DNA of 64,000 bases from Cellulomonas sp. (GTDB taxonomy: Bacteria; Actinomycetota; Actinomycetes; Actinomycetales; Cellulomonadaceae). A program made the position numbers and the translations under genes. Positions 47,713 through 57,838 of this stretch are shown here, in pieces; within the stretch, counting starts at the first letter, position 1; every line of letters starts with the position of its first letter. The stretch is taken from the NCBI RefSeq assembly GCF_015234515.1, contig NZ_JADGMY010000036.1, forward strand, positions 1 to 64,000, written 5' to 3'. The notes under the pieces are model-generated. The model was given only the letters and a program-made list of their open reading frames with translations, was not told the origin of the DNA and made no database searches.

Positions 47713-48249
47713 CTAGGCGCCCGGCACCCCCGTCGGCCGCTCACCGGGCGGGGCGAAGGCGTGCGCGCGGTGCCGGGCGGACATCTCCTCGACGAGCTCG
47801 GCCTGCTCGCGCGAGCGGGCCACGAGCGCGTCGAGCCGCTGCGGGTCCAGGCCGAGCGCGTCGGCGTGCTCCCGCAGCGTCGTCCACCCCAGACGCTTGC
47901 CCTCGAGCCCCGAGCGCAGGATCTCGAGCTCGAGGACCAGCGAGAGGGGTGAGCGGCTGCGGACCCGGCCGTTCGGCTTGAGCCGCGCGACGTGCTCGGC
48001 GAGGGCCGCGCCCGCGTGCTTCCACCGCGAGAGCGTGAACCCGAGGTCGCGGGCGGTGGCCTCGTGCACGTCGCGCTCCTGGCGCAGCTCGCGGGCCAGC
48101 CGTGCGAGCACCTGCGCGTCGTCGCCCGCGTCGGGGTTACGGCTCATCCGCTCGACGCGCGCCGAGACGGCGCTGGCGCCGGTGATGTGGTCGTTGATGT
48201 ACGTCCGGACGAGCGCCGGGTCGAGCGGCTCGTCGGTGTGCTGCGTCAT
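47713..48249 (-). CDS. Helical protein of unknown function
   Basis: A 178-residue soluble, charged and mainly helical protein. The first part (DPALVRTYINDHITGASAV) and a later part (LRQERDVHEATARDLGF, then WKHAGAALAEHVARLKPNGR) suggest a four-helix bundle with conserved His and Glu, which may be a ferritin-like or DinB-like scaffold, but no known metal motif is complete. GGGAGG precedes the ATG at 48249. I do not recognise the family with a function. It lies 71 bases after the stop of the upstream glycosyltransferase. Confidence 0.65.
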   Translation of the reverse strand: MTQHTDEPLDPALVRTYINDHITGASAVSARVERMSRNPDAGDDAQVLARLARELRQERDVHEATARDLGFTLSRWKHAGAALAEHVARLKPNGRVRSRSPLSLVLELEILRSGLEGKRLGWTTLREHADALGLDPQRLDALVARSREQAELVEEMSARHRAHAFAPPGERPTGVPGA

Positions 48250-48320
48250 CGCGTCCTCCCGGGTCGACGTCACCCGATCCTGCGGTGCCGCGCGCCCGGG
48301 CGCACGCCGGGACCGGTGGG

Positions 48321-49496
48321 TCAGACGCTCTCGGTGCGCGGGGTCGGCGGCGGCCCCGCCTGCTGCGCCTCGCGCTCGACCAGCTGCTCACGCCGGCTCG
48401 ACTCCCGCGGCCGGTACACGACGCGCGAGTGGAACGTGAAGCGCACCACGAAGGCGACGGCGATGGTGATCGCCGTCGCGAGCACGGCGGCGACGTGCAT
48501 GGTCTCGACCAGCAGCGCCATGACCGGCATCCGGACCAGGGTCTCGACGTTGTTGAACGTGAACGACTGCGCGAACCGTGACCACACGCCCTTGCCCTCG
48601 TGCCGCAGGTCGCGGAACACGAAGCGCTCCTGCAGCAGGAAGTTGCCGACGATGGTGAGCTCCGCTGCGACGAGGGCCGCGAGCAGCCACGGAGCGCCGA
48701 GCCTGGTGAGCAGCGCCACGATCGCCACGTTCGCGACGGCGCCCATCCCGCCGATGATCGCGAACCGGGACATGCGGCCGAAGCGCAGACCCGCGAGCTG
48801 CCACATGAAGTGCACGCCCTGCGCGAGGTTCGCCTTGGACTCCCCCGCGAACCGCGACCCGAACACGAACGGCACCTCGACGACCCGCATGGGGTGCCGC
48901 GCGAGGATCTCGAGGAGGATCTTGAACCCGCGGGGGCGCAGCGCCTCGAGGTCCACCGCGGCCTTGCGCACGGCGAAGAAGCCGGTCATGGGGTCCGAGC
49001 AGTCCCGCAGCCGCACGGGGAACATCGCGCGCGTCACCGCGGTCGACGCGGAAGACACCGCCTGTCGCACGACGCCCGACAGCCCGGCGCTCGACCCGTC
49101 CCCGATGTACCGCGACGCGACGACGACGTCCACGTCCGGGTCCTGGACACGCGCCACCAGGCTGGGGATCAGCTCCGGCGGGTGCTGCAGGTCGCCGTCC
49201 ATGACGAGGAAGTACGGCGTCGTCGACGCACGCACGCCCTCGAGCACGGCACCACCGAGGCCGCCTTCCGGCTCGTCACGGTGGATCACCCGCACCGGGA
49301 GCTCGGCCGTCGGCGCGACGGCCCGCACCACGTCCGCGGTGTCGTCGGACGAGTCGTCGACGAACAGCAGCTCGACGCCCAGGCCGCGCGTGGCCGCGCC
49401 GACCCGACGGACGAGCTCGGCGACGTTGGGCGCCTCGTTGAACGTCGGCACGATGACGGTGACGCGCGCGTCGTTCCGCTCGGGCGTTGCGGTCAT
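48321..49496 (-). CDS. Polyprenyl-phosphate glycosyltransferase (DPM1-like) fused to GtrA
   Basis: A 391-residue membrane protein. Residues 1-235 are a GT2 domain of dolichol-phosphate-mannose-synthase type (VIVPTFNEAPNVAELV, LFVDDSSDDTADVV, VMDGDLQHPPELIP, MTGFFAVRK). Residues about 243-365 form four GtrA-like spans (FAIIGGMGAVANVAIVALL, NFLLQERFVF, FVVRFTFHSRVVY). It makes a lipid-linked sugar (probably polyprenyl-phosphate mannose or glucose) and the GtrA part may flip it. The lipid sugar could serve wall or protein glycosylation. Confidence 0.88.
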   Translation of the reverse strand: MTATPERNDARVTVIVPTFNEAPNVAELVRRVGAATRGLGVELLFVDDSSDDTADVVRAVAPTAELPVRVIHRDEPEGGLGGAVLEGVRASTTPYFLVMDGDLQHPPELIPSLVARVQDPDVDVVVASRYIGDGSSAGLSGVVRQAVSSASTAVTRAMFPVRLRDCSDPMTGFFAVRKAAVDLEALRPRGFKILLEILARHPMRVVEVPFVFGSRFAGESKANLAQGVHFMWQLAGLRFGRMSRFAIIGGMGAVANVAIVALLTRLGAPWLLAALVAAELTIVGNFLLQERFVFRDLRHEGKGVWSRFAQSFTFNNVETLVRMPVMALLVETMHVAAVLATAITIAVAFVVRFTFHSRVVYRPRESSRREQLVEREAQQAGPPPTPRTESV

Positions 49497-49660
49497 GAGG
49501 GCCTCGCTTCGTTCTCCGCCGACCCTGCCGACTCTGGCGCGGGTTCTGACACGGTATCCGACAGCGCGGTCGAGACCGAGGGGACGCAGATCCCTAAACG
49601 CTTCGGACGATCCCGCCCCGGTGACGCGCCCCCGCGCGGGACCGGGACCGCTCTGCCACC

Positions 49661-50461
49661 ATGACGCACGTGAAGCGCGACATGACCGCCCACCTGACCC
49701 TCGACGTCACCTCCCCCGCGCGCCTGGTCCTCGAGGTGGCCGTCGCCCTCCTGCACGACCCGACGGAGCAGCTCACGGTCACGTCCGCCGGTCGGGCCGT
49801 CACGCCGCGCGAGGTGGTCGACCCGCACGGGACCCGGCTGCACGTCCTCGACGTGGACCCCGGCCCGCTCACCGTGGACTACCGCGCGAGCGTCACCGGC
49901 CGTGCCGAGCAGGATCTCGGCGGCCCCTCCGACGAGCTGGTCTACCTGCGCCCGAGCCGCTACTGCGAGTCCGACGAGCTCGCCCCCACGGCACGCTCGG
50001 AGTTCCGGGGACTGACGGGTGTCGACCTGCTCGCGGCGGTGAGCTCCTGGGTCGGGACCCGCCTCGCGTACGTCCCGGGCGCGAGCCTGCCGACGGACGG
50101 CGCCGTGCGCACGCTGCTCGCCCGCCGGGGCGTGTGCCGCGACTTCGCGCACCTCGTCGTCGCCCTCCTGCGCGCTCTCGACGTCCCGGCGCGGGTCGTC
50201 GCCGTGTACGCACCCGGGCTGGACCCCATGGACTTCCACGCGGTGGCCGAGGCGTACGTCGAGGGCCGCTGGCGGGTCGTCGACGCGACGACGCTCGCGC
50301 CGCGCTCGACCCTCGTGCGGATCGCGACGGGTCGCGACGCGTCCGACACCGCCTTCCTGTCGGTGCACCGCGGGACCGCGACGCTCCGGGAGATCGTCGT
50401 GAGCGCCGTCGCCGACACCCTCCCCGACGACGACGTGCGCGACCTGGTGTCCCTCGGCTGA
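49661..50461 (+). CDS. Transglutaminase-like family protein
   Basis: A 266-residue protein with an N-terminal beta-rich domain and a transglutaminase-like core carrying the triad Cys in RRGVCRDFAHL, His in DFHAVAEAYV and Asp in VVDATTLAPRS. No signal peptide. Such proteins act as cysteine peptidases or amidases of unknown substrate. Start could be ATG 49661 or ATG 49682; neither has a clear Shine-Dalgarno. It precedes the trehalose operon on the same strand with 85 bases between. Confidence 0.83.
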   Translation: MTHVKRDMTAHLTLDVTSPARLVLEVAVALLHDPTEQLTVTSAGRAVTPREVVDPHGTRLHVLDVDPGPLTVDYRASVTGRAEQDLGGPSDELVYLRPSRYCESDELAPTARSEFRGLTGVDLLAAVSSWVGTRLAYVPGASLPTDGAVRTLLARRGVCRDFAHLVVALLRALDVPARVVAVYAPGLDPMDFHAVAEAYVEGRWRVVDATTLAPRSTLVRIATGRDASDTAFLSVHRGTATLREIVVSAVADTLPDDDVRDLVSLG

Positions 50462-50546
50462 CCCTCGCCGGCGGCGCGCAGCGGACGTGACGCCGACCAC
50501 ACCGGCTCGAAGAGCCGACTCCACACCTCCCTGGCACGCTGGGCGC

Positions 50547-52742
50547 ATGCACATCTGGCCCGGACGCCCCTACCCCCTCGGCGCCACCTACGACGGCACG
50601 GGGACCAACTTCGCGCTCTTCTCCGGCGTCGCCGAACGTGTCGAGCTGTGCCTCATCGCCGACGACGGCACCGAGACCCGCGTCGACCTGCCCGAGGTCG
50701 ACGCCTTCGTCTGGCACGGCTACCTGCCGTCGATCGCCCCCGGTCAGCGGTACGGCTACCGCGTCCACGGGCCGTACGACCCGGCGGCCGGCCACCGCTG
50801 CGACCCCTCGAAGCTCCTGCTCGACCCGTACGCCAAGGCGATCGACGGGCAGATCGACGGCGACCCGTCGCTGTACTCCTACACGTTCGGCGACCCCGGG
50901 ACCCGTAACGAGACGGACTCCGCGGGCCACACGATGACGTCGGTCGTCGTCAACCCGTTCTTCGACTGGGGGCACGACCGCCCGCCGGAGCACGAGTACC
51001 ACGAGTCGGTGATCTACGAGGCGCACGTCAAGGGCCTGACGCGCCTGCACCCGGCCGTGCCGGAGGAGATGCGCGGCACCTACGCCGCGCTCGGCCACCC
51101 CGCGGTCGTCGAGCACCTGTCCGGCCTCGGCATCACCGCGGTCGAGCTCATGCCCGTCCACCAGTTCGTCAACGACTCCTCGCTGCAGGAGAAGGGGCTG
51201 TCGAACTACTGGGGGTACAACACGATCGGCTTCTTCGCGCCGCACAACGGCTTCGCGTCCGCGGCGGGCCGGGGCCAGCAGGTCCAGGAGTTCAAGTCGA
51301 TGGTCAAGGCCCTGCACGCCGCGAACATCGAGGTCATCCTCGACGTGGTGTACAACCACACGGCCGAGGGCAACCACATGGGCCCGACGCTGAGCTTCCG
51401 CGGCATCGACAACGCGAGCTACTACCGCCTGGTCGACGACGACCAGTCGCACTACTTCGACACCACCGGCACGGGCAACTCGCTGCTGATGCGCTCACCC
51501 GCGGTGCTGCAGCTCATCATGGACTCGCTGCGCTACTGGGTGACCGAGATGCACGTCGACGGGTTCCGCTTCGACCTGGCGGCCACCCTCGCGCGGCAGT
51601 TCCACGAGGTGGACCGCCTGTCGGCGTTCTTCGACCTCGTGCACCAGGACCCGGTCATCTCGCAGGTCAAGCTGATCGCCGAGCCCTGGGACCTCGGCGA
51701 GGGCGGCTACCAGGTCGGCGGCTTCCCGCCGCTGTGGACCGAGTGGAACGGCAAGTACCGCGACACCGTGCGCGACTTCTGGCGCGGCGAGCCGTCCACC
51801 CTCGGGGAGTTCGCGAGCCGGCTGACGGGCTCGTCCGACCTGTACGAGCACACGGGTCGCCGGCCGATCGCCAGCATCAACTTCGTCACGGCGCACGACG
51901 GGTTCACGCTGCGCGACCTGGTGTCGTACAACGACAAGCACAACGAGGCGAACGGCGAGGACAACCGGGACGGCGAGAGCCACAACCGGTCCTGGAACTG
52001 CGGCGTCGAGGGAGCCACGGACGACGCGAAGGTCCTGGCCCTGCGCGCGCGCCAGCAGCGCAACTTCCTCGCCACGCTGCTGCTGTCGCAGGGCGTTCCG
52101 ATGATGGCCCACGGTGACGAGCTGGGGCGCACGCAGGGCGGCAACAACAACGGCTACTGCCAGGACAACGAGATCACGTGGGTCGACTGGCACCTGGACG
52201 ACGAGCGGCAGTCGCTGCTCGAGTTCACGCGCCGCGTCGTCCACCTCCGGCGGGACCACCCCGTCTTCCGGCGGCGCCGGTTCTTCGCGGGCGCCGCGGA
52301 GCACGGCGGCGAGTCCGACCTGCGGGACATCGCCTGGATGAGCCCGACGGGCGGCCACATGTCCGACGAGGCCTGGAGCTCGGAGCACGCGTTCGCCGTC
52401 ATGGTCTTCCTCAACGGCGACGCGATCGACGAGCCGGACCTGCGCGGGCAGGACGTCGTCGACGACTCGTTCCTGCTGCTGTTCAACGGGCACTGGGAGA
52501 AGAAGCAGTTCCAGCTGCCGGGTGCCGAGTACGGCGCCGTGTGGACCGCGGTGCTCGACACCGACGCGCAGGTGCGCCCGGGTCGCGAGATCCGCTCGCG
52601 CGGCCGCGTGACCCTCGCCCCGCGGTCGATGGTGCTGCTCACGCGTCCGCCAGAGCGCGAGTCGCCGTCGTCGTCGGGCAGCGGCTCGGCGGCGACGGCC
52701 TCGCGCCAGGCGAGCCGGTCCGCGCGGGAGGGCGGGGCATGA
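50547..52742 (+). CDS. glgX: Glycogen debranching enzyme GlgX
   Basis: A 731-residue GH13 isoamylase-type debranching enzyme hydrolysing alpha-1,6 branches of limit dextrin or glycogen. An N-terminal CBM48 domain (PYPLGATYDGTGTNFALFS) precedes the barrel: VYNHTAEGN, the nucleophile Asp in DGFRFDLAA, the acid/base Glu in LIAEPWD, and the third acid in VTAHDGFT. The ATG at 50547 follows a weak CACGCT -10-like element by six bases. It opens the operon glgX-treY-treZ, feeding linear maltodextrins to the trehalose enzymes. The last 25 residues are a Ser-rich tail. Confidence 0.94.
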   Translation: MHIWPGRPYPLGATYDGTGTNFALFSGVAERVELCLIADDGTETRVDLPEVDAFVWHGYLPSIAPGQRYGYRVHGPYDPAAGHRCDPSKLLLDPYAKAIDGQIDGDPSLYSYTFGDPGTRNETDSAGHTMTSVVVNPFFDWGHDRPPEHEYHESVIYEAHVKGLTRLHPAVPEEMRGTYAALGHPAVVEHLSGLGITAVELMPVHQFVNDSSLQEKGLSNYWGYNTIGFFAPHNGFASAAGRGQQVQEFKSMVKALHAANIEVILDVVYNHTAEGNHMGPTLSFRGIDNASYYRLVDDDQSHYFDTTGTGNSLLMRSPAVLQLIMDSLRYWVTEMHVDGFRFDLAATLARQFHEVDRLSAFFDLVHQDPVISQVKLIAEPWDLGEGGYQVGGFPPLWTEWNGKYRDTVRDFWRGEPSTLGEFASRLTGSSDLYEHTGRRPIASINFVTAHDGFTLRDLVSYNDKHNEANGEDNRDGESHNRSWNCGVEGATDDAKVLALRARQQRNFLATLLLSQGVPMMAHGDELGRTQGGNNNGYCQDNEITWVDWHLDDERQSLLEFTRRVVHLRRDHPVFRRRRFFAGAAEHGGESDLRDIAWMSPTGGHMSDEAWSSEHAFAVMVFLNGDAIDEPDLRGQDVVDDSFLLLFNGHWEKKQFQLPGAEYGAVWTAVLDTDAQVRPGREIRSRGRVTLAPRSMVLLTRPPERESPSSSGSGSAATASRQASRSAREGGA

Positions 52743-55258
52743 GCGAGGCCACGCCGGAGCGCTCGGTGCCCGGGCGCCGGTCGGTGCGGGCACCGCACCG
52801 CGTCCCGGTGTCGACGTACCGCGTGCAGCTCGGTGCGGACCTGACGTTCGACGACGTCGCCGCGCGCGTCCCGTACTACGCGAGCCTCGGGGTCACCCAC
52901 GTGTACCTGTCGCCGGTTCTCGAGGCGGCGCCCGGCTCGACGCACGGGTACGACGTGGTCGACCACGACCATGTCTCCCCCGTGCTCGGGGGCGAGGAGG
53001 GCCTGCGGCGGCTCGCGGAGGTGGCGCACGACGCAGGGCTCGGGCTCGTGCTCGACATCGTCCCCAACCACATGGCGGTCCCCACGCCGGTGTGGCACAA
53101 CCGCGCGCTGTGGTCCGTGCTCGCGGACGGCTCGGACTCGCCGTTCGCGGCGTGGTTCGACGTCGACTGGTCCGCGGGCGACGGCGCGCTCCTCATGCCG
53201 GTGCTCGGTGACCGCATCGGTGCGGTGCTCGCACGCGACGAGCTGCGGGTCGAGGAGCTCGACGTGCCCGGCCTCGGGGAGCGCACGGTGCTGCGGTACC
53301 ACGACCACGTGTTCCCCGTGCGGCCCGGCACCGAGCACCTGCCCCTCGCGGAGCTCGTCGAGCGGCAGCACTACCGCCTCGCGTACTGGAAGGTCGCCGA
53401 CGAGGAGCTGAACTACCGCCGGTTCTTCGACGTCGGGACGCTCGTGGCCGTGCGCGTCGAGGACCCCGAGGTGTTCGACGCCACGCACGCGCTGGTCCTG
53501 CGGCTGCTGCGCGACGGCGTGGTCGACGGGCTGCGGATCGACCACCCCGACGGCCTGGCCGACCCCGCCGGCTACCTCGCGCGGCTGCGCGACGTGACGG
53601 AGGGGGCGTGGGTCGTCGTCGAGAAGATCCTCGCCGGCACCGAGGAGCTCCCCGACGACTGGGCGACCGCCGGGACCACCGGCTACGAGGCCCTGTGGCG
53701 CGTGCAGCAGACGTTCGTCGACCCCGGCGGCGCGGGCGTCCTCGGTTCGGTCATGCACCGGCTCACCGGCGACGTGTCCGACGCGTTCGACGCCGTCGAG
53801 GAGGACGCCAAGCGCGAGGTGGTCGACGGACCGCTGTACGCCGAGGTGCACCGGCTGACGAACCTCGCGGCGGAGATCTGCCACGAGGACCTCCGCCTGC
53901 GCGACCACACGTGGCGCGCGCTCGAGGACTGCCTCGTCGAGCTGCTCGTCGCGTTCGACCGCTACCGCGCGTACGTCGTGCCCGGCGAGCCGGCGCCCCC
54001 GACCTCGGTCGCCGTCATGACCGCGGCGGCGCAGCGGGCCCGCCGGCGGCTCGGCACCGAGCGCGACGAGACCATGGACGTGCTCGTCGACCTCCTGCTG
54101 GGGCGCGAGGCCGGGTCCGCCGGCCGGACCCGCGACCCCCGGCGCGACGAGCTCGTCGTGCGCTTCCAGCAGACCTGTGGCGCCGTCATGGCCAAGGGGG
54201 TCGAGGACACGGCGTTCTACCGCTGGACGCACCTCGTGGCGCTGTGCGAGGTCGGCGGCGAGCCCGCGCGGTTCGCGACGACCCCGACCGACCTGGCCGC
54301 GTGGGCCAGGCAGGCGCAGGCCTCGGCCCCGCTGGGCATGACGACGCTGTCGACGCACGACACGAAGCGCGGCGAGGACACGCGCGCGCGTCTCGGCGTG
54401 CTGTCCGAGCTGCCGCACGAGTGGTCGGCCCTCGTCGAGGACCTGCGCCGCGCGTCGGCGCCGTACCGCGGTGCGCTGCTCGACGGCCGCACCGAGTACC
54501 TGCTGTGGCAGACGCTGGTCGGCACGTGGACCGACGACGGCCCGCTCGAGGAGGACCGGCTCGTCGAGTACCTCCTCAAGGCCGTGCGGGAGGCGAAGTC
54601 GCACACCTCCTGGACCGCGCCCGACGACGCGTACGAGCAGGCCGTCCTGTCGACCGCGCGGCAGGCTCGCACGGACCCCGCCGTCCAGGGGCTGCTGGGC
54701 GACTGGGACGTGCGCGCACGCGAGGCGGTGCGCGCCGCGACGCTGGGTCAGAAGCTCGTGCAGCTGACGCTGCCGGGTGTGGCCGACGTGTACCAGGGCA
54801 CCGAGGTGCCGAACCCCACCCTCGTCGACCCGGACAACCGCCGGCCCGTCGACGCGGACGAGCTCGCGGCACGGCTGGCGCGCCTCGACGAGGGCGCCGG
54901 GCCCCGCGGGCTGGCGGACGAGAAGCTGCTCGTCACGTCGCGCGCCCTGCGGGTGCGGCGCGACGTCGCGGAGGCGTTCGTGGGACCGGACGCGGGGTTC
55001 CTGCCGCTCCCGCACTCCTCGGGGCACGCGCTGACGTACGCGCGCACCGTCGGCGGGCAGCCGCGGGTCGCGGTGGTCGCGACCCGGCTCGCCGCCGCGG
55101 TGCAGCGGCTCGGCGGGTGGGCGGACCACACGGTCGCGCTCCCCGAGGGCAGGTGGCACGACGTCCTGACGGACCGGTTGGTGCCGGGCGGCGTCCAGCG
55201 CGTCGCGGACGTCCTCGAGCGGCTGCCGCTCGCGCTGCTGGTCCGGGAAGGAGCATGA
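52739..55258 (+). CDS. treY: Maltooligosyltrehalose synthase
   Basis: An 839-residue GH13 enzyme that isomerises the reducing end of maltodextrins to a trehalosyl unit. Motifs are STYRVQL at the start, DIVPNHMAV, the nucleophile Asp in DGLRIDHPDGL, Glu in VVEKILAGTEELP and the third acid in TLSTHDTKRGEDTRAR, plus VYQGTE near the C-terminus. ATGA overlap with glgX; a GGGAGGGCGG site lies just upstream. Its product is cut by TreZ, encoded next. Somewhat longer than the E. coli-sized family average, normal for actinobacteria. Confidence 0.95.
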   Translation: MSEATPERSVPGRRSVRAPHRVPVSTYRVQLGADLTFDDVAARVPYYASLGVTHVYLSPVLEAAPGSTHGYDVVDHDHVSPVLGGEEGLRRLAEVAHDAGLGLVLDIVPNHMAVPTPVWHNRALWSVLADGSDSPFAAWFDVDWSAGDGALLMPVLGDRIGAVLARDELRVEELDVPGLGERTVLRYHDHVFPVRPGTEHLPLAELVERQHYRLAYWKVADEELNYRRFFDVGTLVAVRVEDPEVFDATHALVLRLLRDGVVDGLRIDHPDGLADPAGYLARLRDVTEGAWVVVEKILAGTEELPDDWATAGTTGYEALWRVQQTFVDPGGAGVLGSVMHRLTGDVSDAFDAVEEDAKREVVDGPLYAEVHRLTNLAAEICHEDLRLRDHTWRALEDCLVELLVAFDRYRAYVVPGEPAPPTSVAVMTAAAQRARRRLGTERDETMDVLVDLLLGREAGSAGRTRDPRRDELVVRFQQTCGAVMAKGVEDTAFYRWTHLVALCEVGGEPARFATTPTDLAAWARQAQASAPLGMTTLSTHDTKRGEDTRARLGVLSELPHEWSALVEDLRRASAPYRGALLDGRTEYLLWQTLVGTWTDDGPLEEDRLVEYLLKAVREAKSHTSWTAPDDAYEQAVLSTARQARTDPAVQGLLGDWDVRAREAVRAATLGQKLVQLTLPGVADVYQGTEVPNPTLVDPDNRRPVDADELAARLARLDEGAGPRGLADEKLLVTSRALRVRRDVAEAFVGPDAGFLPLPHSSGHALTYARTVGGQPRVAVVATRLAAAVQRLGGWADHTVALPEGRWHDVLTDRLVPGGVQRVADVLERLPLALLVREGA

Positions 55259-55259
55259 G

Positions 55260-57056
55260 ATGACCCTCGCGCCGCGTCTCTGGGCACCGTACGCCCGTGA
55301 CGTCGACCTGGTGCTGCCGACCGAAGGCTCCCGCACGCCGCTGCAGCCGGGGACCGACGGGTGGTGGGCGTCGGACGTGACGCTCCCCCACGGCACCGAC
55401 TACGCGTTCTCGCTCGACGGCGGCGCCCCGCGCCCCGACCCCCGGGCGGCGTGGCTGCCCGCGGGCGTCCACGGGCCGGCGCGCGTGTTCGACACCGGTC
55501 GCTTCGCGTGGACGGACCAGGGGTGGAGCGGCGTCGACGTGCGCGGTGCGGTGACGTACGAGCTGCACGTCGGCACGTTCACGCCCGGCGGCACGCTCAC
55601 CTCGGCCGTCGAGCGCCTGGAGCACCTCGTGGCGCTGGGCGTCGACGTCGTCGAGCTGCTGCCGGTCGCCGCGTTCAACGGGCGGCACGGCTGGGGGTAC
55701 GACGGCGTGGCGCCGTACGCCGTGCACGAGCCGTACGGCGGGCCCGCCGCGTTGCAGGCGTTCGTCGACGCCGCGCACGGCCTGGGCCTGGCGGTGTGCC
55801 TCGACGTCGTCCACAACCACCTGGGCCCGTCCGGCAACTACCTGCACGAGCTCGGGCCGTACTTCACCGACGCCCACAGCACGCCGTGGGGCGCCGCGAT
55901 CAACCTCGACGGCCCCGGCTCGGAGCACGTGCGCCGCTGGATCTGCGACTCCGTGCTGCGGTGGGCGCGCGACTTCCACGTCGACGCCTTCCGCCTCGAC
56001 GCCGTCCACGCGCTGCACGACGACTCGGAGCGGCACGTGCTGGCCCAGCTGTCCGACGAGGTCGCCGAGCTCGCCGAGGAGCTGGGACGTCCCCTCGGCC
56101 TGGTGGCCGAGTCCGACCTCAACGACGTCGTCACCCTGGGCTCCACGCAGGACGGCGGCTGGGGCATGACGGCCCAGTGGGCGGACGACGTGCACCACGC
56201 GATCCACGCGCTCGTGACGGGCGAGCGGCACGGCTACTACGTCGACTTCGGGTCGCCCGAGGTGCTGCGCACCGCGCTCACCCGGGTGTTCGTGCACGAC
56301 GGCTCCGTGTCGACGTTCCGCGGCGAGCCGTGGGGCGCGCCGGTGCCGGACGACATCGACGGGCACCGTTTCGTGGTCTTCGACGCCAACCACGACCAGG
56401 TCGGCAACCGCGCGCTCGGCGACCGGCCCTCGTCCCGCCTCTACACCGGTGGCCTGGCCGCCCAGGCCGCGCTCGTGCTGCTCTCGCCGTTCACGCCGCT
56501 GCTGTTCATGGGCGAGGAGTGGGGCGCCACCACCCCCTGGCTGTTCTTCACGGACCACCCGGAGCCGGAGCTGGCCGCGGCCGTCCGCGAGGGCCGCGCA
56601 CGCGAGTTCGGCGGTCACGGCTGGGCGGCGCTGTACGGCGGGGAGATCGAGGTGCCGGACCCGCAGGATCCCGCGACGTTCGCGGCGAGCGTCCTGGACT
56701 GGGCCGAGCCCACCCGCCCCGCCCACGCGCGGCTGCTGGAGTGGTACCGGGTCCTGGTGGCGCTGCGCCGGGCCGTGCCGGACCTGGGCTCGGGAGACCG
56801 GGTGCGCACGTCGCTGGACGTGCACCCGGTGCCCGGCGCCGGGGACGGCCCGTGGCAGGGCGCTCTGGTGGTGCACCGGGGTGATGCGCGCGTCGTCGTC
56901 AACCTGGCGCACTCGCCCGCAGCAGTGCCCGTGCCCGTGCGGCGCCCGGTCGAGGTCGTCGCGGACTGGGCGGGCGGCGTGGTCGTCCCCCCGGACCGTC
57001 CGGGCGACCCGTTGGTCGTGGAGGTGCCTGGGCGCGCGGTCGTCGTTCTCGCCTGA
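55260..57056 (+). CDS. treZ: Maltooligosyltrehalose trehalohydrolase
   Basis: A 598-residue GH13 enzyme that releases trehalose from maltooligosyltrehalose. An N-terminal CBM48-like domain (LWAPYARDVDLVL) is followed by TYELHVGTFTPGGTL, DVVHNHLGPSGNYL, nucleophile Asp in DAFRLDAVHAL, Glu in LVAESDLND and third acid in FDANHDQVGNRALGDR. The ATG starts one base after the treY stop, with GGAAGGAG upstream. Completes a glycogen-to-trehalose pathway in one operon. Confidence 0.95.
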   Translation: MTLAPRLWAPYARDVDLVLPTEGSRTPLQPGTDGWWASDVTLPHGTDYAFSLDGGAPRPDPRAAWLPAGVHGPARVFDTGRFAWTDQGWSGVDVRGAVTYELHVGTFTPGGTLTSAVERLEHLVALGVDVVELLPVAAFNGRHGWGYDGVAPYAVHEPYGGPAALQAFVDAAHGLGLAVCLDVVHNHLGPSGNYLHELGPYFTDAHSTPWGAAINLDGPGSEHVRRWICDSVLRWARDFHVDAFRLDAVHALHDDSERHVLAQLSDEVAELAEELGRPLGLVAESDLNDVVTLGSTQDGGWGMTAQWADDVHHAIHALVTGERHGYYVDFGSPEVLRTALTRVFVHDGSVSTFRGEPWGAPVPDDIDGHRFVVFDANHDQVGNRALGDRPSSRLYTGGLAAQAALVLLSPFTPLLFMGEEWGATTPWLFFTDHPEPELAAAVREGRAREFGGHGWAALYGGEIEVPDPQDPATFAASVLDWAEPTRPAHARLLEWYRVLVALRRAVPDLGSGDRVRTSLDVHPVPGAGDGPWQGALVVHRGDARVVVNLAHSPAAVPVPVRRPVEVVADWAGGVVVPPDRPGDPLVVEVPGRAVVVLA

Positions 57057-57303
57057 CGCGGGCACCGCGGAGCAGCACCGCCCTGGCTCGGATCGTCCTC
57101 ATCGCGGCCCTCGGGTCGCACGACGCCGACCCGGCGAGCGTGTGGGCCGGCGGGTGTCCGGACCGCGAGGGAACCGGGCCGCAGCACGGATCACCCGCGC
57201 AGGGTGAGGCGCCGTCAGGTGCGGGACGCGACCCTGAAGAGGCGACGGTCCCGCGGGTGCAGTGCCCGGACAGGAGGAGGTCGTCGCGGACGAGGAGACG
57301 ACG

Positions 57304-57801
57304 GTGGCCACTCTCAGTGTGTGGAAGTTCGAGACCCCCGAAGGTGCAGAGCAGGCGGAGACCGCCGTGCTGGAGCTCCAGAAGCAGCACCTCATCGAGG
57401 TGCAGGATGCCGCCACGGTCTCCTGGCAGCCGGACAAGAAGAAGCCCAGGACACGCCAGGCCAACAGCCTGACGGCGATCGGCGCGCTGGGTGGCACGTT
57501 CTGGGGCCTGCTGTTCGGGTTGCTCTTCTTCATGCCGCTCGTCGGCGTGATCGTGGGCGCCGCCGCGGGTGCGATCGGCGGTGCCCTGACGGACGTGGGC
57601 ATCGACGACGACTTCATCAAGGAGGTCCGCAGCAAGGTGACGCCGGGCACGTCGGCACTCTTCCTGCTCGCGCAGAGCGACGTGCCGGACCGCGTCGTGG
57701 CCGGTCTCAAGGAGCGCGGGATCCACGGCGAGCTCATCCAGACGAACCTCTCGCAGGAGGACGAGGACAAGCTGCGCGAGGCGTTCGAGGAGAACGTCTG
57801 A
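57304..57801 (+). CDS. DUF1269 family membrane protein
   Basis: A 165-residue protein of the DUF1269 family. A globular N-terminal part (LSVWKFETPEGAEQAET) is followed by a Gly/Phe-rich transmembrane segment (ALGGTFWGLLFGLLFFMPL, then VGVIVGAAAGAIGGALTDVG) and a C-terminal domain (SALFLLAQSDVPDRVV; acidic tail). The GTG at 57304 is chosen because GGAG lies six bases upstream and known members begin at this point. Such proteins may sense or respond to stress; function unknown. A hairpin terminator follows. Confidence 0.85.
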   Translation: MATLSVWKFETPEGAEQAETAVLELQKQHLIEVQDAATVSWQPDKKKPRTRQANSLTAIGALGGTFWGLLFGLLFFMPLVGVIVGAAAGAIGGALTDVGIDDDFIKEVRSKVTPGTSALFLLAQSDVPDRVVAGLKERGIHGELIQTNLSQEDEDKLREAFEENV

Positions 57802-57812
57802 TCCTCACGCCC

Positions 57813-57825
57813 GCCCCTGCGGGGC
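57813..57825. terminator. Short hairpin between convergent genes
   Basis: GCCCC-TGC-GGGGC forms a perfect 5-bp stem in the 37-base gap between the DUF1269 gene and the convergent LuxR-type regulator. No T tract follows, so it is a weak candidate for a bidirectional terminator. Confidence 0.4.
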
Positions 57826-57838
57826 CGTGCGGCGCCGG

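Noticed and set aside
52154..55396. 1080-residue minus-strand open frame opposite treY
   Set aside because: High-GC shadow of treY; composition is that of a reverse frame and the plus-strand protein has all GH13 motifs.
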